NCBI GenBank assembly: GCA_035236585.1
Contig: CP141139.1
Span: forward strand, 35,721,217-35,785,216
Reading direction: 5' to 3'
DNA length: 64,000 nt
Source: Warburgia ugandensis
Taxonomy: Eukaryota; Streptophyta; Magnoliopsida; Canellales; Canellaceae
Program-made: the position numbers and the translations under genes
The notes under the pieces: model-generated
Seen by the model: only the letters and a program-made list of their open reading frames with translations
Told to the model about the DNA's origin: nothing
Databases searched by the model: none
In this document: positions 9,901 to 24,900 of the stretch, piece after piece
Position numbering within the stretch: the first letter of the stretch is position 1
How the letters are laid out: the number at the start of each line of letters is the position of its first letter

Positions 9901-12900
9901 AAAAGACAATGAAAATAGCCTTCACTTAAGCAAAAAAATTACATAACCCTGGCCCACTATATAAAAACAATTCAAAACATGACCAAACACTTAAAATAAG
10001 GCCTACAAACATAGACAACTTAAAAAAATAAATAAATAAACCCTAAAAGACTCCATTGAACTTAAACTTCAACCCTTAGTTTTCTTCTTCCTTGTTTTGT
10101 AACTTTTGAGTATGCTAATGAACAGATGAGATGCTCCTACATCATATCTCCTCTATGGGGCTCCTGTACAGGTAAGAGGGAAATTACTACGAAAGGTTTT
10201 TTCTAACTATTATCTTGCAAACATTGAGGAAAGAACACAACAGGGTAACATGGGTACCCTCATTGAGAAGCCAGATTTAATAGAACTCTCAACATTATCA
10301 TGTTAACCTATGTTGTGCATTGCCTGATACCTCTCAATTGTTCTCTAGGAAGTCAAGATTTGTTTTTTAAGTGAGCATAGAATTTCTATCCGTTAGGATG
10401 TCCCGGCTAAGGAGACACACCATTTGGTCTCCTCCATCACAGTTCTCTAATGACCACAACCTATCACTATTGAGGGAGTTATAGTGGAAGATAACAATTT
10501 GGTTACACTAGCTTATCCTAAATGAAGATAATGAGGCTGCAGTCCTAATCTTGAAGTGTGCTAGAAGCTTTGGAATTATAACAGCTTCAAACATTAATTG
10601 TAGCAGAGATGACCAGAATGTGTTAAATGCAGGATAAGGTGGGTCTCCCTTGGAAGTTAGGCCAATGACTACAACGATGACGTCAATTCGTTGGCTTTGA
10701 CAATCCTATACATTTGAGGTTCCAATAGCAACTTACTAGGAGTCCCTAGAGACCTGGTCTCAAATTACTTTTCTTTCGGATCTAGATTGTTGAGAGTGCT
10801 TTTCTTTTGTGCTCTAGCTCCAGCCTGCCTTTGTGTTCTCTTGGGCTTTTGCTTCAATAAGTTGTGTTTTATCAATCAAGACATATATTGAGAGTTAGAC
10901 ATAATAAACAAGGAAAACAGAAGCAATGGCATATTATATGGAGCAAAGCTTAGTTGTCAATGCTAGTAATGTACCAGATGGTACACCGGTATCCCGGGTT
11001 TCACTCACAAAACCCGTACCAAAAATGGGTAATACCAGTCCTGGCCAAATACCAGGCAATACTGGTCTATAACGGCTATGGCGGGCTGTACCAGCTGGAA
11101 AGAGACATTTCATTCCAGTATTTAGTTTTTCTTTCTAATTGCGGTTTTTCATTTAAATTCCTGAAATAACCATCAAATAAGCAGTTTTATGGGACAAAAC
11201 AAGGGGCAAACATGTCATTTACAGTTCCCCTCCATTATTTGCTAAAAGGAAATGACTTCCTCCCCTTTTTCCAGACGAAACCCTACGGCATATGAAGAAG
11301 ATAATGTTCAGTTCATCAAAACCCAAAAACAGTCGAGTATTTTTCATGCAAAAACAACTACAAGATTTGCCTTCATTTTTTAGGTTTTTTTGGGAGATTT
11401 GGAGGACAGCATTTCCTCAACCACTGAAAAATGGCGCCTTCTCTGTTCATGCAAAGAAGATGACTTCATGGCTTCTATTCTGGCATTTTTCCAGCAAAGA
11501 GGGTTAAATGGAGTTTGTCATGCAAAATGAACCCCAAATGCTTCTATTTTTGCATGACTTAGTGATATCTTTTGGACGATTTGAGGATAACTCCTCTTTG
11601 CAACTCGTCTTACGTTCCAGTGAAGAAGACAGAGACAAAGACCAACTTCCTGTTGTTCAGTGGCTCGGTTTGTGCTAGATTTGGAGTGGCTTTGAAAATT
11701 TTCTTCTTCTGCAACAATCATCAGCCATTTGTTATTGGTAAGATCGACCCTTTGGAGTTTTGTCGTATGATTTCACATATTTTCAGTTGTTAGAACTACT
11801 GTTTGGGCATGTTTACTGTTAATGTTATTGTTGTGTTCATCTATGTTGTCAATGGAGTGGCCAGTATGCTCCAATTGTTGTTTGTGAATTTCCGATGGTT
11901 TGGTGAAGAATTTGAGAGTGACAAGCTCCGAAATTTTATTCCTTTTGGCCTACTAGAAGTGGCTGGTGCATTTGCTGTTCTCTTTTAATTTTATACTGGA
12001 TTCTTTTGATGTGTGCTTATTTTTCCTCTTTTTATGCATTTTTCCTTTTTAAATTTTCCTAAAATTTTAGTTTTTTTAAGCATTTTAAATTATTTTATAA
12101 TTCATACCGATCAATACCAACAAGTATTGACCATCCCGCCAGTACATCCTAGTTGGAGGCCCCAAACCAGTATGTTGACCAGTACAGGATTGACAATTAA
12201 GATACATATTGGTTAGCCAACAAATGTTCGGCGCAGTTGGTCGCAAACAACTTAGCATCTCCCTCAAAATATGCTTTGTCGCAGGTTCGAATTGACCCTT
12301 TCCCCTTTGGTCAAGAATTAGATTTAGGAGTTCGTGTGAGTGATTTGCTTTGTATTTCTTCACTTTTAACCCAAAAAAAAAGAAAAAGATACATATTGGT
12401 TAGCCTTACCAATATGCTACTGGCAGCAACGTGTTTACACTTTGTTTTCATTATCAGCTTTCTTTTTCCTTTAGTAACATGGCTCTTGGTATTGAGTATC
12501 AGTCACTGGATGTCGCCATTGGCTGGGATCCATGAGGTGTAGTAAAACCTATTGTAAATCAGGAAGTGGCATTCCAATATGGCATCAGTATTAAAGCCCT
12601 GCAATGTTATACTTTGACTTTAAGAAACTATTTGTCCCTATTATAACCTTTAAACAAGTGTACTTCTAAGAAAGTAATATATATTTCCAACTTCAAGATT
12701 GGTCCTAACTATCAACCAAAACTAGTGATACTTTTCAACAGTATATTAATCAGTCCATCCTGATAACCCTAGAACACTTTTCTTTGAGGATTAAAAACAG
12801 TTAAGAGGAAAGAGGCCAAACTGTGAAAGAACAAAACTACACTGTAAATACCCCACGAACAATATTCCACCCCACTAGAGTGCTACAAGTCACCCAGTTT

Positions 12901-15900
12901 TAGTGGGAAAATTACCATTTTTTTTCCTTTGTGTGGTAGACACACACACCCGTCAGTCTCGAACCCTGCTCACCCAGGGCAGAGACAACTCCTTGGGCCA
13001 CTGCACCTGGAAAGCTTTAGTGTCGAATGGAGCTCCTTAAAATGTCACTTGTCAACTAGCTGACCCAAAAATGCATGTAGCAGTCACAGTCTGAACTCAA
13101 GCCAGCAGATACTTGATATCAGACTCCCTAAACTAGTAGATCTCTTATCATTAAGCAAACTCCAATGAAGTGCATTAGGCTAACACCAAAGAAGGATAAG
13201 AAAATCCCCTAAAATAGAACCATGAGAAAATAATTACAAGTCGGTGATCTGTTAACCATGCCAAGTGAGTCTTACAGTCTCACTTCCTAACAAGAGAGTC
13301 CTTGTCTACTCAGCAGCTCCTAGGATATGATTAAGGGCAGAATTTCTCTGCATAAATGGCAAATTTCATTAATGACATTTGCAAGTAACCAAGGTCCCGG
13401 TCTAGTTGTTGTTGTTATCCAAGGTATTATATTTGCAATATCACCTTCCGCCTGTAGTAACCAGCCAAAGCAGCCTTGAAGATGTGAAAGAGTGGGAAAT
13501 ACTCTCATTCCAATTTTTCCATTGACTTGGGAAGGCCTCAAAGGCCTTAGAATCCTTATCTATGGGATTATGAAGGGCACCATTTGTAGCAGTCAGACTC
13601 AAGCTAACAAGAGACCCAGCATCAAAACTGAGTTAAACATCTTTAGTTACTGGAAAATCATCTAGCTGACATACCCTCTGAGGATGTATGATTCAAGGCA
13701 ACGGCATCCCAGTTGTACTAAAGATTTGGCTAAACTTGCAAACTCCAATATTCCTTGCAAATATACTCTATCATTTTCACTTTGGCAGCAAATCAATTGC
13801 CTCAGTGCACCCTGTCGCTCTTCAAATATTCCTCTTTTTTCTTTTTCCACGACTGCAGACCATCATAAATGTGTAATGTAGCCCATAAGGTACTTCTCTT
13901 CATCCAAAGTAGACCTTTAGACGACCCCAAAAATAAATCCATTACAGAAGTAGGATACCAGACCTTCGCACCCTCAGTCTATTAAGATGCACAAGGAGGT
14001 GCTTTGCCAATTCCTCTTTTAACAAACGGAATATCCATTGACAATAATTTATTTGGATTTTAGCTATGATTCAGGGACATACATAAAAATTGTCTGACAT
14101 GCTTGTGTCCGTGTCAACACATATGGACACATCCGTGGAGATATCCAAACCACATCCCTTGTTTTTAGCATGTCTGATATGCTTGGGCTCTGCTAAAGCT
14201 GTTATGCAATTCTGTCTATAATTTCTTAATGAAATACACTTAACTTGATGCTTTTCTGTTATGGAATTGCAGCTTATATTGTTCAGTAGTTTGACTATGA
14301 GTTCCTATTTCAGTGTTAACGCAGCTAGTAAGCTACATAATAGTTTGCTAGCCGTTGCATTCCTACAAACCTATTGATTTCAGTCCTGTTTACAGAATTT
14401 TTAATTAATGGGCAGTACCTTAATGCTTTCCTGTTACAGAAATGTACTGCTGTACTTTTCAATAGTTTTATGGTAAGTTTCTATATGTGCTAACACTAGT
14501 AAGGTAAACAATATTTTCATGGATAAACCTTTGCTTTATGCTTCCCATTTTAGAACTGTAGCTTTTAATTTTTAGTAATTTGAATTCAGTTTCTATTTCT
14601 ATGTTAGAAGAGTAGTAAAGCTACACAAGTTATCACTCCTGTAACCCCGTTTTCAATGTTTTAATGAACAAAACTTCTATGCTTCATGAGCTAGTAAGCA
14701 TTACACAAGCTAAGCTTTATTTTTTGAAGGCTTTAATTCTTCTCTGTTCATTCATCTGTAAACACCATTTACAGGCTAAACAGCACACAAATTTTAAGCT
14801 ACTCATTCATCTCACTTTCAGTTCTATTCGAATGTTCTCTCCTAAACACCTTCGGCAAGTTAAGCTTAATTATTTTACAGTTTCTTTTCTTCTTTACACT
14901 AGCTGAGATTCCCTTTATTTTATACACATTTTCTTCTCTACACCAGATAAGCTTTAGAACAGCACTATTTTCTTCTATCTGTTCTCTCCATTCATGGACC
15001 ATATGCAAGCTTTATTTTCTTCCCTCCACAACAAGCGTAACTTCTCTCTATATTAATTTATTTATTTACTCATTTATATGCCATGTCCCCATTTAAGAAC
15101 AACTAATCATATTGGGGTCCGTGTCCACAGATCATAGGATTTTAGCATATGACATGCATTTGACTCGTCAAGAACTACCATACAACTGATAGCCCTTCTT
15201 AAAACACAAATGACAAAGTCAGTGGCCTACTAACAGAACGAAAACTGAAAACTTATGGATATGTAACCTACATTCATTTATCTGTCAAAATTGAGATATA
15301 ACACTGCTCAACTCTCTAAGCAATTGTAAAAGAAGCACTCAGCTTGTCAACTGTCATCATCATCATCCAGGCCTCATCCAGATTAGGGGTCAGCCAACCA
15401 TATCTTGTTCCTCGATGCCCCTCTTTCAAGTGTCATTGCTTCATTTAGTCCAAAAGTTTTTAAATCTTTTCTCACCACTTCTATCAATGCTCTATCCAAC
15501 TGACAGCTTGTCAGGTGTCAGTCTCAAAAGAAAAAAAAAAAAAAAAGCATCCCTGCATTCTTCACTTTTATCTCTTGTAGTAGTTGTTGTTATTCATCAT
15601 GAAACTTCGCATTCTACCTTCAGATATTTATCTGATGTATTTCGAGCTAGTAGCAATTACAGCACCTTAATCAGCATAAAGTGACAGAGGAGTTAAAGGA
15701 ATTAATAAAAATTTAGGAGCATGGAGGCACAGTACTTTCTTTCAAGCTTTGCAGGATCACATACTAAGTTATCCATTCATGGACCATATACTTCAGCAAG
15801 GAACCATGGCATCTAGTTCCATGCAAGAAATATTTTCAATAGAGAACCACATATGGTGAACCTAAGAACTCCAAGACATAAGAACAGATGCAAGTTCATA

Positions 15901-18900
15901 ACAAAGAAAAATGTGAAGGGAAAAAATAACTCTTATACAGAGAAAATTTGTTACAAAAATTCACCATATAAATTTTATAAAAATCATCAAAGTGAATGTA
16001 CTAACTTACCAAGGGATTTCTACAGTTGACAAGCCTGCATTCCTCTAGTAAAGAGCCTTCCAACATCCAGCTCTCCCAAACATCGAAGCTATGACTTGCA
16101 AATATAAATTCCATTCTTCTATTTATCTGGAACAATTAAATGAAAAGAAGAAGTGCTTGATTCAATCATGCAGCACAAAAAAGAATATATACTTGAAGAT
16201 AAAAGTTAAATTGGACCATATCAAATTATTTTGAATTAAGAAATAGGGTCATAATTTTGCAATTAATGCCACACAATCACATTAATACATTATGATTGAA
16301 TAAGTAGAGTTTCGTCATTGTATATGCATAAAGATAGATTAAAATGATCAGACGTTAAGTTAATTACTCTTAAGTGGCCACCTTTTGGAGGCTTGTAAGC
16401 AACATAATGCAATTATAGAACTCAAACAATTAGTTTTCTCTGTTCTCATTCACCACATACCAGAGTAGTTGATCAGGGTTAGCATTACAGATTTCCATTT
16501 TACCCTGAAAGGTGTTTAAGATATGAGATTCTTTTTGTCCTCTGTTTTTTTGCATTGAGCAACAGCTAACCACTGGTAACTATTTTTTGTCATCAGTCTG
16601 CAAATGGATCGTAATTTCTGATATAAATCGTGAATCACTAATATGTGATTTTAGTTACTTTTCCTCAGCCAATTAGGTTATGTTGTGGAATTGGATTTAC
16701 TTAAACATAAAATTGTCTCAGTTTGGACTCTGACACTTATCTAGGGGAATAAAAGGAGTTTCCTAAACCGGTGTTTACCATATATATAAGGGAAAAGGCA
16801 GGACACTTTCATCAGCACTTGTATCATGATCACTTGGATTGATGTGAAAGTTCTTTGTTAGTTAATCATTGTTCTCCCAGTATATCAAGCCTTCCAAATT
16901 CATCACAAGATGATGAAAATATTAACCACCCAAGGACCAAAAGTATGTCTTTGTATTTTTTGTAACAAAAGATTCAAATATCTGGATGGCAGTGAGATTT
17001 CCAGTAACTGTTGGCTCTTTCTAGCTCATTGATTGAAATGAGATGGTGATATGGAGTATGGACACCATACTGTTGTTGTCAAAACTCATCAAGAGATGAT
17101 GACATGTGCTATGTCTACTTCTAATGGACAAGGGAGAGCCTTTGACTGAAGATGACACCACGTAATAGTCTGAAGAGACTCAGTTAAATATTTCACCATT
17201 ACATCAGTTCTGTAATCAAAAGAGAACAGAGAGAAATGATACAACTACAATAGACTAGCCGAGCAGAAGTTACTAAAATGAAAGGACTGGCCTAACCCAG
17301 CAAACATAGAATATCCAGAATAACTACCCCAACTCTAAGCCTTACTACACCACCAACAAATGTAATTTGTGCATGCCACTCTACTACTCAGCTCAATTTA
17401 ACTCCTCCATTGTAGCTACCATTGCAATTAAAAGTGAGGACTATAGCTATGGAATTAGCTAATCAAGAGCTAAGGCTGCGCCACCAACCAATACAATGAG
17501 TGTTTTTATTATAGCCATTTCTATATACAGTGTTCAAACTTCAAAGTATGTGAAGGATGGTAATTTCCTAAGCATATGCAAAATTGTATATAATGAAGGG
17601 AGAAAAAAGGAATTTAACAAACAAGAGAATGATGTTTATGATGCTTGTGTATGACATCTGTAATTGGACATTTATGGGGAAGAGAAAAAGAGGTTCTCCA
17701 GCTACCAGATAAGCAGATTTTTGAAACAGGCATGCTATTTACCAAACAGCTTTCTCATTTACCACATACTGATGTTGGATAATCCACTATACATATAGTG
17801 ACAGGTGGAATAACTGTTGCTCCTATCTACTCAAATGTCTCCTTCTGTTATTTTAAGAACTTAACAACAGAAACTAGGCTCTGAAACATTTTGTCCGATA
17901 TGAAACTTACGCTTAGAATGAACTTTAAATCAACTGAATTTGATTAGACAATTAGCCACCATGGAATTTCCACCACCTCTAAGTAACCTGCATAGGGGCT
18001 ATAAGCTCTTAAAGGAACTAAAGTGTTAGGGGTAGCTGGTTCCAGATTGAGAGTCAAAACTCTTCAAAATGTTTTCTGCAATGGATTTCATGTCATACTT
18101 TCATAGTGCTGAATATATTGTATGGTCCTTTTCTTTTCCACAGTTCTGTGTTTGAACTTTGAAGAGCTTCAAACTCCATTGTGCAGCATTCTAAACCTTT
18201 TGAATGATCAACCGAGTAAGCAGCTTGGGTTAGTTTTCATTGCTGACCTCTACAGACCTGTAATAGACACTCAAAGCAAAATCTAGAAATATAATGGTCT
18301 TCTGGGGATGGCTCTCGGGTCTAAGAACTGAGGCACCATTCACTGAGGACTTCTCAAGCAGTTTGATTTCTTAGAGATATTACTCCAGGGATCCACATGA
18401 GATGGAATGCTACACTTGATACAATGAAACAAGCTTCTATAAATGGATTCTCTGCTCCTCAGGCTTTATAGACTCATCTTTTACAGTAGAAATTTCCCTT
18501 CAATGACATAGACTACACACAGCAACAAAGAAACAACATATCACACCCTCCATACTGACTTTTATCTCTCCCCAGAAGTACCAGTATCAAGGCTCAACCA
18601 TAAAGGCTATCCAAAAGGACTTATTAGACATTGTTCTCAAGCCAATGATGTTCACCAACAAGTCACCACATAGAAACCGAGGAGCAGCACCCTTCAAAAT
18701 AAGATTATGAACCGCCAACTCCCTTAGTCCATGCTTCAGGAGCTAGACATGACCATTGTAAATTTGCACAATGAAGTGGAAAGAATTTCATATCTGAGTG
18801 ATAGTTGCAATTCAACTAGTTGATGATCCCACTAGAAATCATGTCTCATAGACTTAAAGACAAGTTTTCTGCTCCAAACACTTCCCCTTCCTTGATTATG

Positions 18901-21900
18901 CTTAGCAGATTATTAACTGTAAAAAATTTCCCTTTCCTTGATTATGCTTAGCCGATTCTTAATTGTAAGTAGTAACCAATCAGACTCACAAATCAATCTT
19001 AACAGGGTTAAAAAAAGTGCCAGCAAATTATTTGATATTAACAGAACTGGACAATAATGTTCAGCTTGCAATATGAATTAAATTCATAATCTAGAGCATT
19101 GACTACCTAAGCTCGAAACAAGTTCCACACAGAAACTAAGAATACCAAACAGTAAATAGTAAAAATCACTGTTGCCAAATATTACATCTTATCCCATCAA
19201 GAACCTGAAATTACCTGCAATAATTTTCCACCAGCAGAAAATGATCGCAATCCTATGGTGTCCTGAAAAAATTAATTCAGATACATCATCAGTTAACTAA
19301 TGATGGACAGTACCTGTCACAATTATTACTTAAATGAGATTGAGCTGCAAAGAAAGCAAGACTTGATTCATAAATATAAGAGATAAACTTCTGACCATCC
19401 ACCTTGTTTCTAAATGCAACAAGAAACTGTGCAGCAGGATCCCGTTTTGTCACGTTAGACATAGTATCGAGGAACCAACCGCCACCAGGGACTCTTTGTC
19501 TCGACACATGAAACTCAGATCGATCTCTTGCATGTAAAGCTATAACATAGCCATCTTTCAGCAGTTCACCAGATTTTCTACTGAGCCCTATACTTAATTT
19601 TGCCTGCTTTTCGGATGTTGATTCTGGAGTTGATTCAACAGTACCAGTTTGTCTATTTTTAATATCATCTGGGGAAGCAAAACAAGAACTAGAGCTCAGC
19701 ATTTGATCTCTGCCACTTATAGTATCATCATCTTCCCTTGGTGTGGAACAATTGCTCTCTCTTTCCAATGCAGAAGGGTAATCTGACTTCTGCTGGGACT
19801 TACGGCGAGCAGGCCTCTTTTTGCCCTTCTTACCCGATCTGCTACGCCTTACCTCAGCCCGGCCTGATGTATTCTGAGACACACCTGAACCTTGAGATTG
19901 CAAATGGGACTCCACTTGATAACTCCCTTGTTTCTGGCTGTGTTCAGGACTAAGGTGACTTTCATCAGTCAGCTGCTCACTATCAACAACTGGTAAAGCA
20001 CTTTCGTTCTCTCGTTTCTCCAACTGTTCATCCTCACAATCGATATCACTTTTCTCTTCATCCTCATCAGAAACAGCATTCTGTGGGAAAACCCCATCAA
20101 TAAAGAATGTTTGCAACATACAAACAGCTTTTTCCCTTATTTCCATCCACACTTCTTCACTATAATCGGCACTCCGGGGAAGTATCAACACATTTGGCAT
20201 CTCTCTCACCTAAAATGAGAATTGGATAATAAGTGATGAGCCCAAAATAAAACAAAGCCATTCTCTTGATGCAGCCCACATTTATGCATCTGTATCAAAA
20301 TATGCATCAAAGCCTGAGACACAAAGAACCAGTGCCATGCATTTGAAAGAGTGCAGTCAGGACGGAACTGGCATATGATAGACATGATAGGAGACATGCA
20401 GTTCGTACACTTCATATGACTGAATTTCATTGGATATATGGAAAAATAAATAAAAAAATATGAAAAGAATACAAATAAAAAAATTAAACTCTCTGGAAGC
20501 CAACATTGAAAGAGCAGAGCAATATGCTGACAAACCTTATTCACGTGCAATGAAAAGCACCAGATGATCACTATATTTTAGTCATAATTTCTACCTAAAA
20601 CAAGAACACAAGGCCCTAAAGCAAGGGTGGAGAGGCAGATTAGATCAGACACATAGCCCCTTAAAATATGTAGCCAAATGTTTTACCAGACCAGAAAGAT
20701 GGTCTTTGTGGAGGTTCTCTTTAGATGCCAATGAGCATCTATTTCAGAGCATATGAGTTGACAGACTCCATTTTGAGAATAAACATAAAGAATCAGCAGT
20801 CCTTTAGCTCTGGCACACCTTGCTTGATATCTTAGACAGATTTCCTTTTTAGCCTTTTCGTTGTAATTACTTTTGCTCCATCAAAAAAATTTCATTAAGA
20901 AAATGGGAGCTGATATCTGAACTTTGTTTTTCAATAATGGCACAACATTTACTTGAAATGGCAAAAGTGACCCCACAAAAAATAACTCATTCAAGCAACA
21001 AATCCTCCTCCCTTTTTCCCCCTCTCGTCACCACCAAAATTTGGCTGAGGACAAATCTCCTGACTGTGTAGGAAGCTGAAAATGATAAACTCATGTCAAA
21101 TATAATAACAACAGAGGGCAGAAAGCTACTTCAAAAGCCAGTGGAAAGACAGCTTTCACAAGGCTCTTTGAGTTTCCTGTTTTAAACAAAACAAGGCAGA
21201 CTCCTTATTAGATTTAGGTTTAAGGGTTTAGACCAGGAAGAAAGGGGTTAAACAGAGTTGAATATGTCATATGCTGATATTATTCTTGGGACGTGGTTCC
21301 TTTACTATGCAACCAATGCTACGGAAACAAATGATAGTTTGATCCAGAGAAAGAGGGATGAATGGATTTGCAAAACTGACATCTTTCTTGGCTGATATTG
21401 TGTTCTTCCAAACATTTGCTCTTATGGACCATGAGAGTTGTAAAATTGGAACCACTGAAGTGAAAGAAATGAGAGCATAAGTTTTACCATATCTTTTCAT
21501 ATTTTTACAATATCTTTTCCTTCTTCAATCAGTACTTTTCTACATCTCTTATTACATTGAATACATACTCTAGCAAATCTAGCAATGTGCATTTGGTGGG
21601 TCTTTTTCATTTCCTCAATAATTTCAGGTAACTCAAATATTTCCCCGTAGTTCACTAATCTTGTATCAGTCACTTGACCTGCTTTTGTGCAGGGTGTAGA
21701 TTGTTATTGTTATTTCTTGGAAAAATAAATGCTTGTTTATCATTCGGTTACATTAGCAAACATGAGGAATCCTACAATCGATTAGCAAAACCAATTTCAA
21801 GTTGTTTGCATTAGTCTAGAGACATCCAACAGTAGCAGGGAGGCTAAGAAAGAAGACGTAGAAATACCAAGTTTCAACCGCACATATCCACTGTTATGGT

Positions 21901-24900
21901 AGCAGGGTGACCGGTCTCTCTTAATTGATACTCCTCTTATGCTTTGGCAAAATGTTCTTATTTTTATCTGTGACCTCTCACTGATGAAATTCCTAATTTA
22001 CATGTTAAGTAAAGGGGAGCATGGTTATATCATGCTCATTCCAACTAGCTAATTTTCTACATTTTGTGATACCAAGATGATCTAGATCACACTTTGGATT
22101 ATTCTAAGAGAGGGTTTATTCTAAAAGTTAATCATCATCATCACCAAGGCCTCATCATGATTAGGGGTTGCCTACACAAATCTTGTTCTTCCATTCCCCT
22201 TTATCAAGTGTCATGGCATCATTTAGTCCCAAAGTTTTTAAATCTTCACTCACCACTTCTATCAACGTTCTTTTGGGCCTTCCCCTTGCCCTTTTAGAGC
22301 CTTTGACTTGGATCGATTTGCTCCTTCTAACCGGTGCCCTTTTTGGACTTTGTTAGATATGTCCAAACCATCTAAGTCTACCCTCTCTCATCTCGTTACC
22401 TATTATTGGTGCTATCCTAAGTTTCCTCTAACGTTTTCATTTCTTATCTTGCCACTCATCCATCTTAGCATCCTCATTTCAGCTACGCTCATCCTATGTA
22501 CAAGACACTTTGATCCAATGAGCAGGTCATCCCATAGAAGTTTCTTTTCAGTTTGAGCGGCACCTGTTGATGACACAGAACACTAGCGGCGCATCTACGT
22601 TTGTCCCAACCCGCCTGGATTCCCTGAGTAACATCCCTCTCAATCTATCCGCTCTCATGAAATATCAATCCCAAGTATCGAAAGTAGTCTTTTGAGGAAA
22701 CTTCTTGTTTATCAATCTTTACTAGTGCTTAACTACCACTCTTCTCTTTGTTAAAATTGCATTTCATCTAATTTGCCTTGGTTCGGCTAATTTTAAATCC
22801 TTTCGACATCCCTCCACAGCTCTAGCTTTATGTTTACACTCTCACTTATCTTATTAATCAAAAATATATCATCTGCAAATAATATGTACCATGGAATCTC
22901 CTCATGGAAAAGTTTTGTTAATTCATCTATAACCATCATGAAAAGGCACAGTCTCAATGCCAATCATTGGTGCAATCCCATAGTAATAGAAAATTTAATG
23001 ACCTCTCCATTAGTGGTCCTAGCATTTGTTACTGCTCCCTCATACATATCTTTAATTATGTCTATATATCCCATGAAATGCCTTCCTTACCCAACACCCA
23101 CCATATTAACTCTCCAAGGTTTCTATTATAAGCTTTTTCTAAGTCAATAAAGACCACGTGGAGGTACTTCCTCCTCTCCCTATATTTCTCTATTAATAGT
23201 CAAAGTAAGAAAATAGCTTCCATTGTAGACCTCACAAGCATGAAATCAAACTAGTTTTCCGATACACTCATCTCATATCATAGCCTCTTCTAAATCACTC
23301 TTTCCCAAAGTTTCACGGTATGGCTCATAAGTTTGATTCCATGATAATTAGTGCAACTCTATATGTCTCTTTTATTCTTATAAATTAGTACGATCCAGCT
23401 TTATTCTAAAAGTTAATATAAGGAAACTATCTTTCATGCAAATTATGCTATACTAGGTTACATACTCAGAAGGAAATCATGTCTAATAGAAATATTACTT
23501 GCTCAAATTCATTTCATACAGATTTGATTTTCCGTTCTGAGATGGCAATGGGGACAAGAAACCATAAGGCTTGTCCTGCAGGAAACGTTATTTTCAATAA
23601 CAGAATTCAACCCAAAATGGACACTTATACTCAAGAATACAATCATACCCTAAGGCTAATGCTCATACCCATGCTTCCATCCATTGTGGCCCTTCTGCAC
23701 CATCCAGTGCACAACCAGCAATTGTTCCATCAATTAAAAGCTGTTTCAGAGCACAGTCATCTAATAGCTGACTGCTACCTGTATTCACAAGAAATGCCCC
23801 TGCAGACAAACAAATTAATCCTTCTTCAGCAGTGTAAAAGGAAGCTGATGCTCTTTTATCTACGCACTTCAATAATCAGATTTAAGTTACAAAATTTATT
23901 TAGAAGCAGCAGCTCAAACGTCAGCAACTTAAGAGGACAACACCTGGAGGGACAATGGAGAACACAAGAATTAAGGAACCACATGAAAGTTACCAGGCTT
24001 TATGTGTTGCAAGCATTCAGCATTGATAATCTGAACTGTTTCATTTGACAGAGCACAATGGAGAGAAATAAGGTCACTTGCTGCAAGCAAATCATTAAGT
24101 GTATCCATTCTTCGAGCAGCAGGAGGAAATGTAATAGAATGTCGCCCTGAGTTTCTTTTTCCCTGAATAAAATTTTGACAAGGTCAATCAACTACCAAAC
24201 AGAGATTTCAAGAGATAACAATATGTGCAGCAAGAAGAGAAACACATTCATGGGACAAACTTATGAAGTCCATGTGAGAGTAAAAGATACATGCTTGAGG
24301 ACTCTATGAAACTTCATCTAATATAGGGCAGCATGTTTTCAGCAAATGATACACTGATCTGTTGGGTAATACGATAACCAAATTCACAGTACAGCCTGAA
24401 TATTGATTCTGATAGTCCTCTGTGCAGATCATTTAATACAGCAAGGTGAAGAAAAATAGAAATAATGGGACATGGCTGACAAATAGTGAGAAGTACTTCA
24501 AAAACAATAAAACATAAAAAGGGAGCTCAATGACATATTTGAATAATGGAAGCCAATCTTGGAGTTTTCCCTTTTTATTATGCAAGTAAAATTTCAGATA
24601 AGAGCAACAAGGCAGTTTGCAGCTGGCAAAACCATTCAACTTTACAAAGACTAATGCAATTAAACATCTAATTCATGATGGTACATTACTCAGCACACAA
24701 CCATGTAATTCTACCTATCACATAGATTCTCATGTTCAGCATTCATTCCCATAATCACATGGCATTAGTGCTTACGCACCATATCAATCAAACTATCCAA
24801 CTTTAGCACTGAAACCGATTTAGCTTCCTCTCAGACTAACATTTTTCCCTACCACTCTGAAAGCTGCCATTCTGAAGCAAAAAGATCTCCATTACAGGTG

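Larger units (their letters stand above)
6992..16009 (-). other. ANGUSTIFOLIA intron 6 (9,018 bp)
   Basis: The donor after CCCTTG at 16010 and the acceptor before GCTGTGTTGGATGTTCGC at 6991 join in frame. The intron holds a short LTR-type element (8597-10144), a SINE with 20-bp target duplications (12199-12405), another SINE-like copy (about 12917-13016), degenerate tandem repeats (14239-14640) and a small RTE LINE fragment (15357-15503). No independent gene was recognised in it. Confidence 0.85.
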
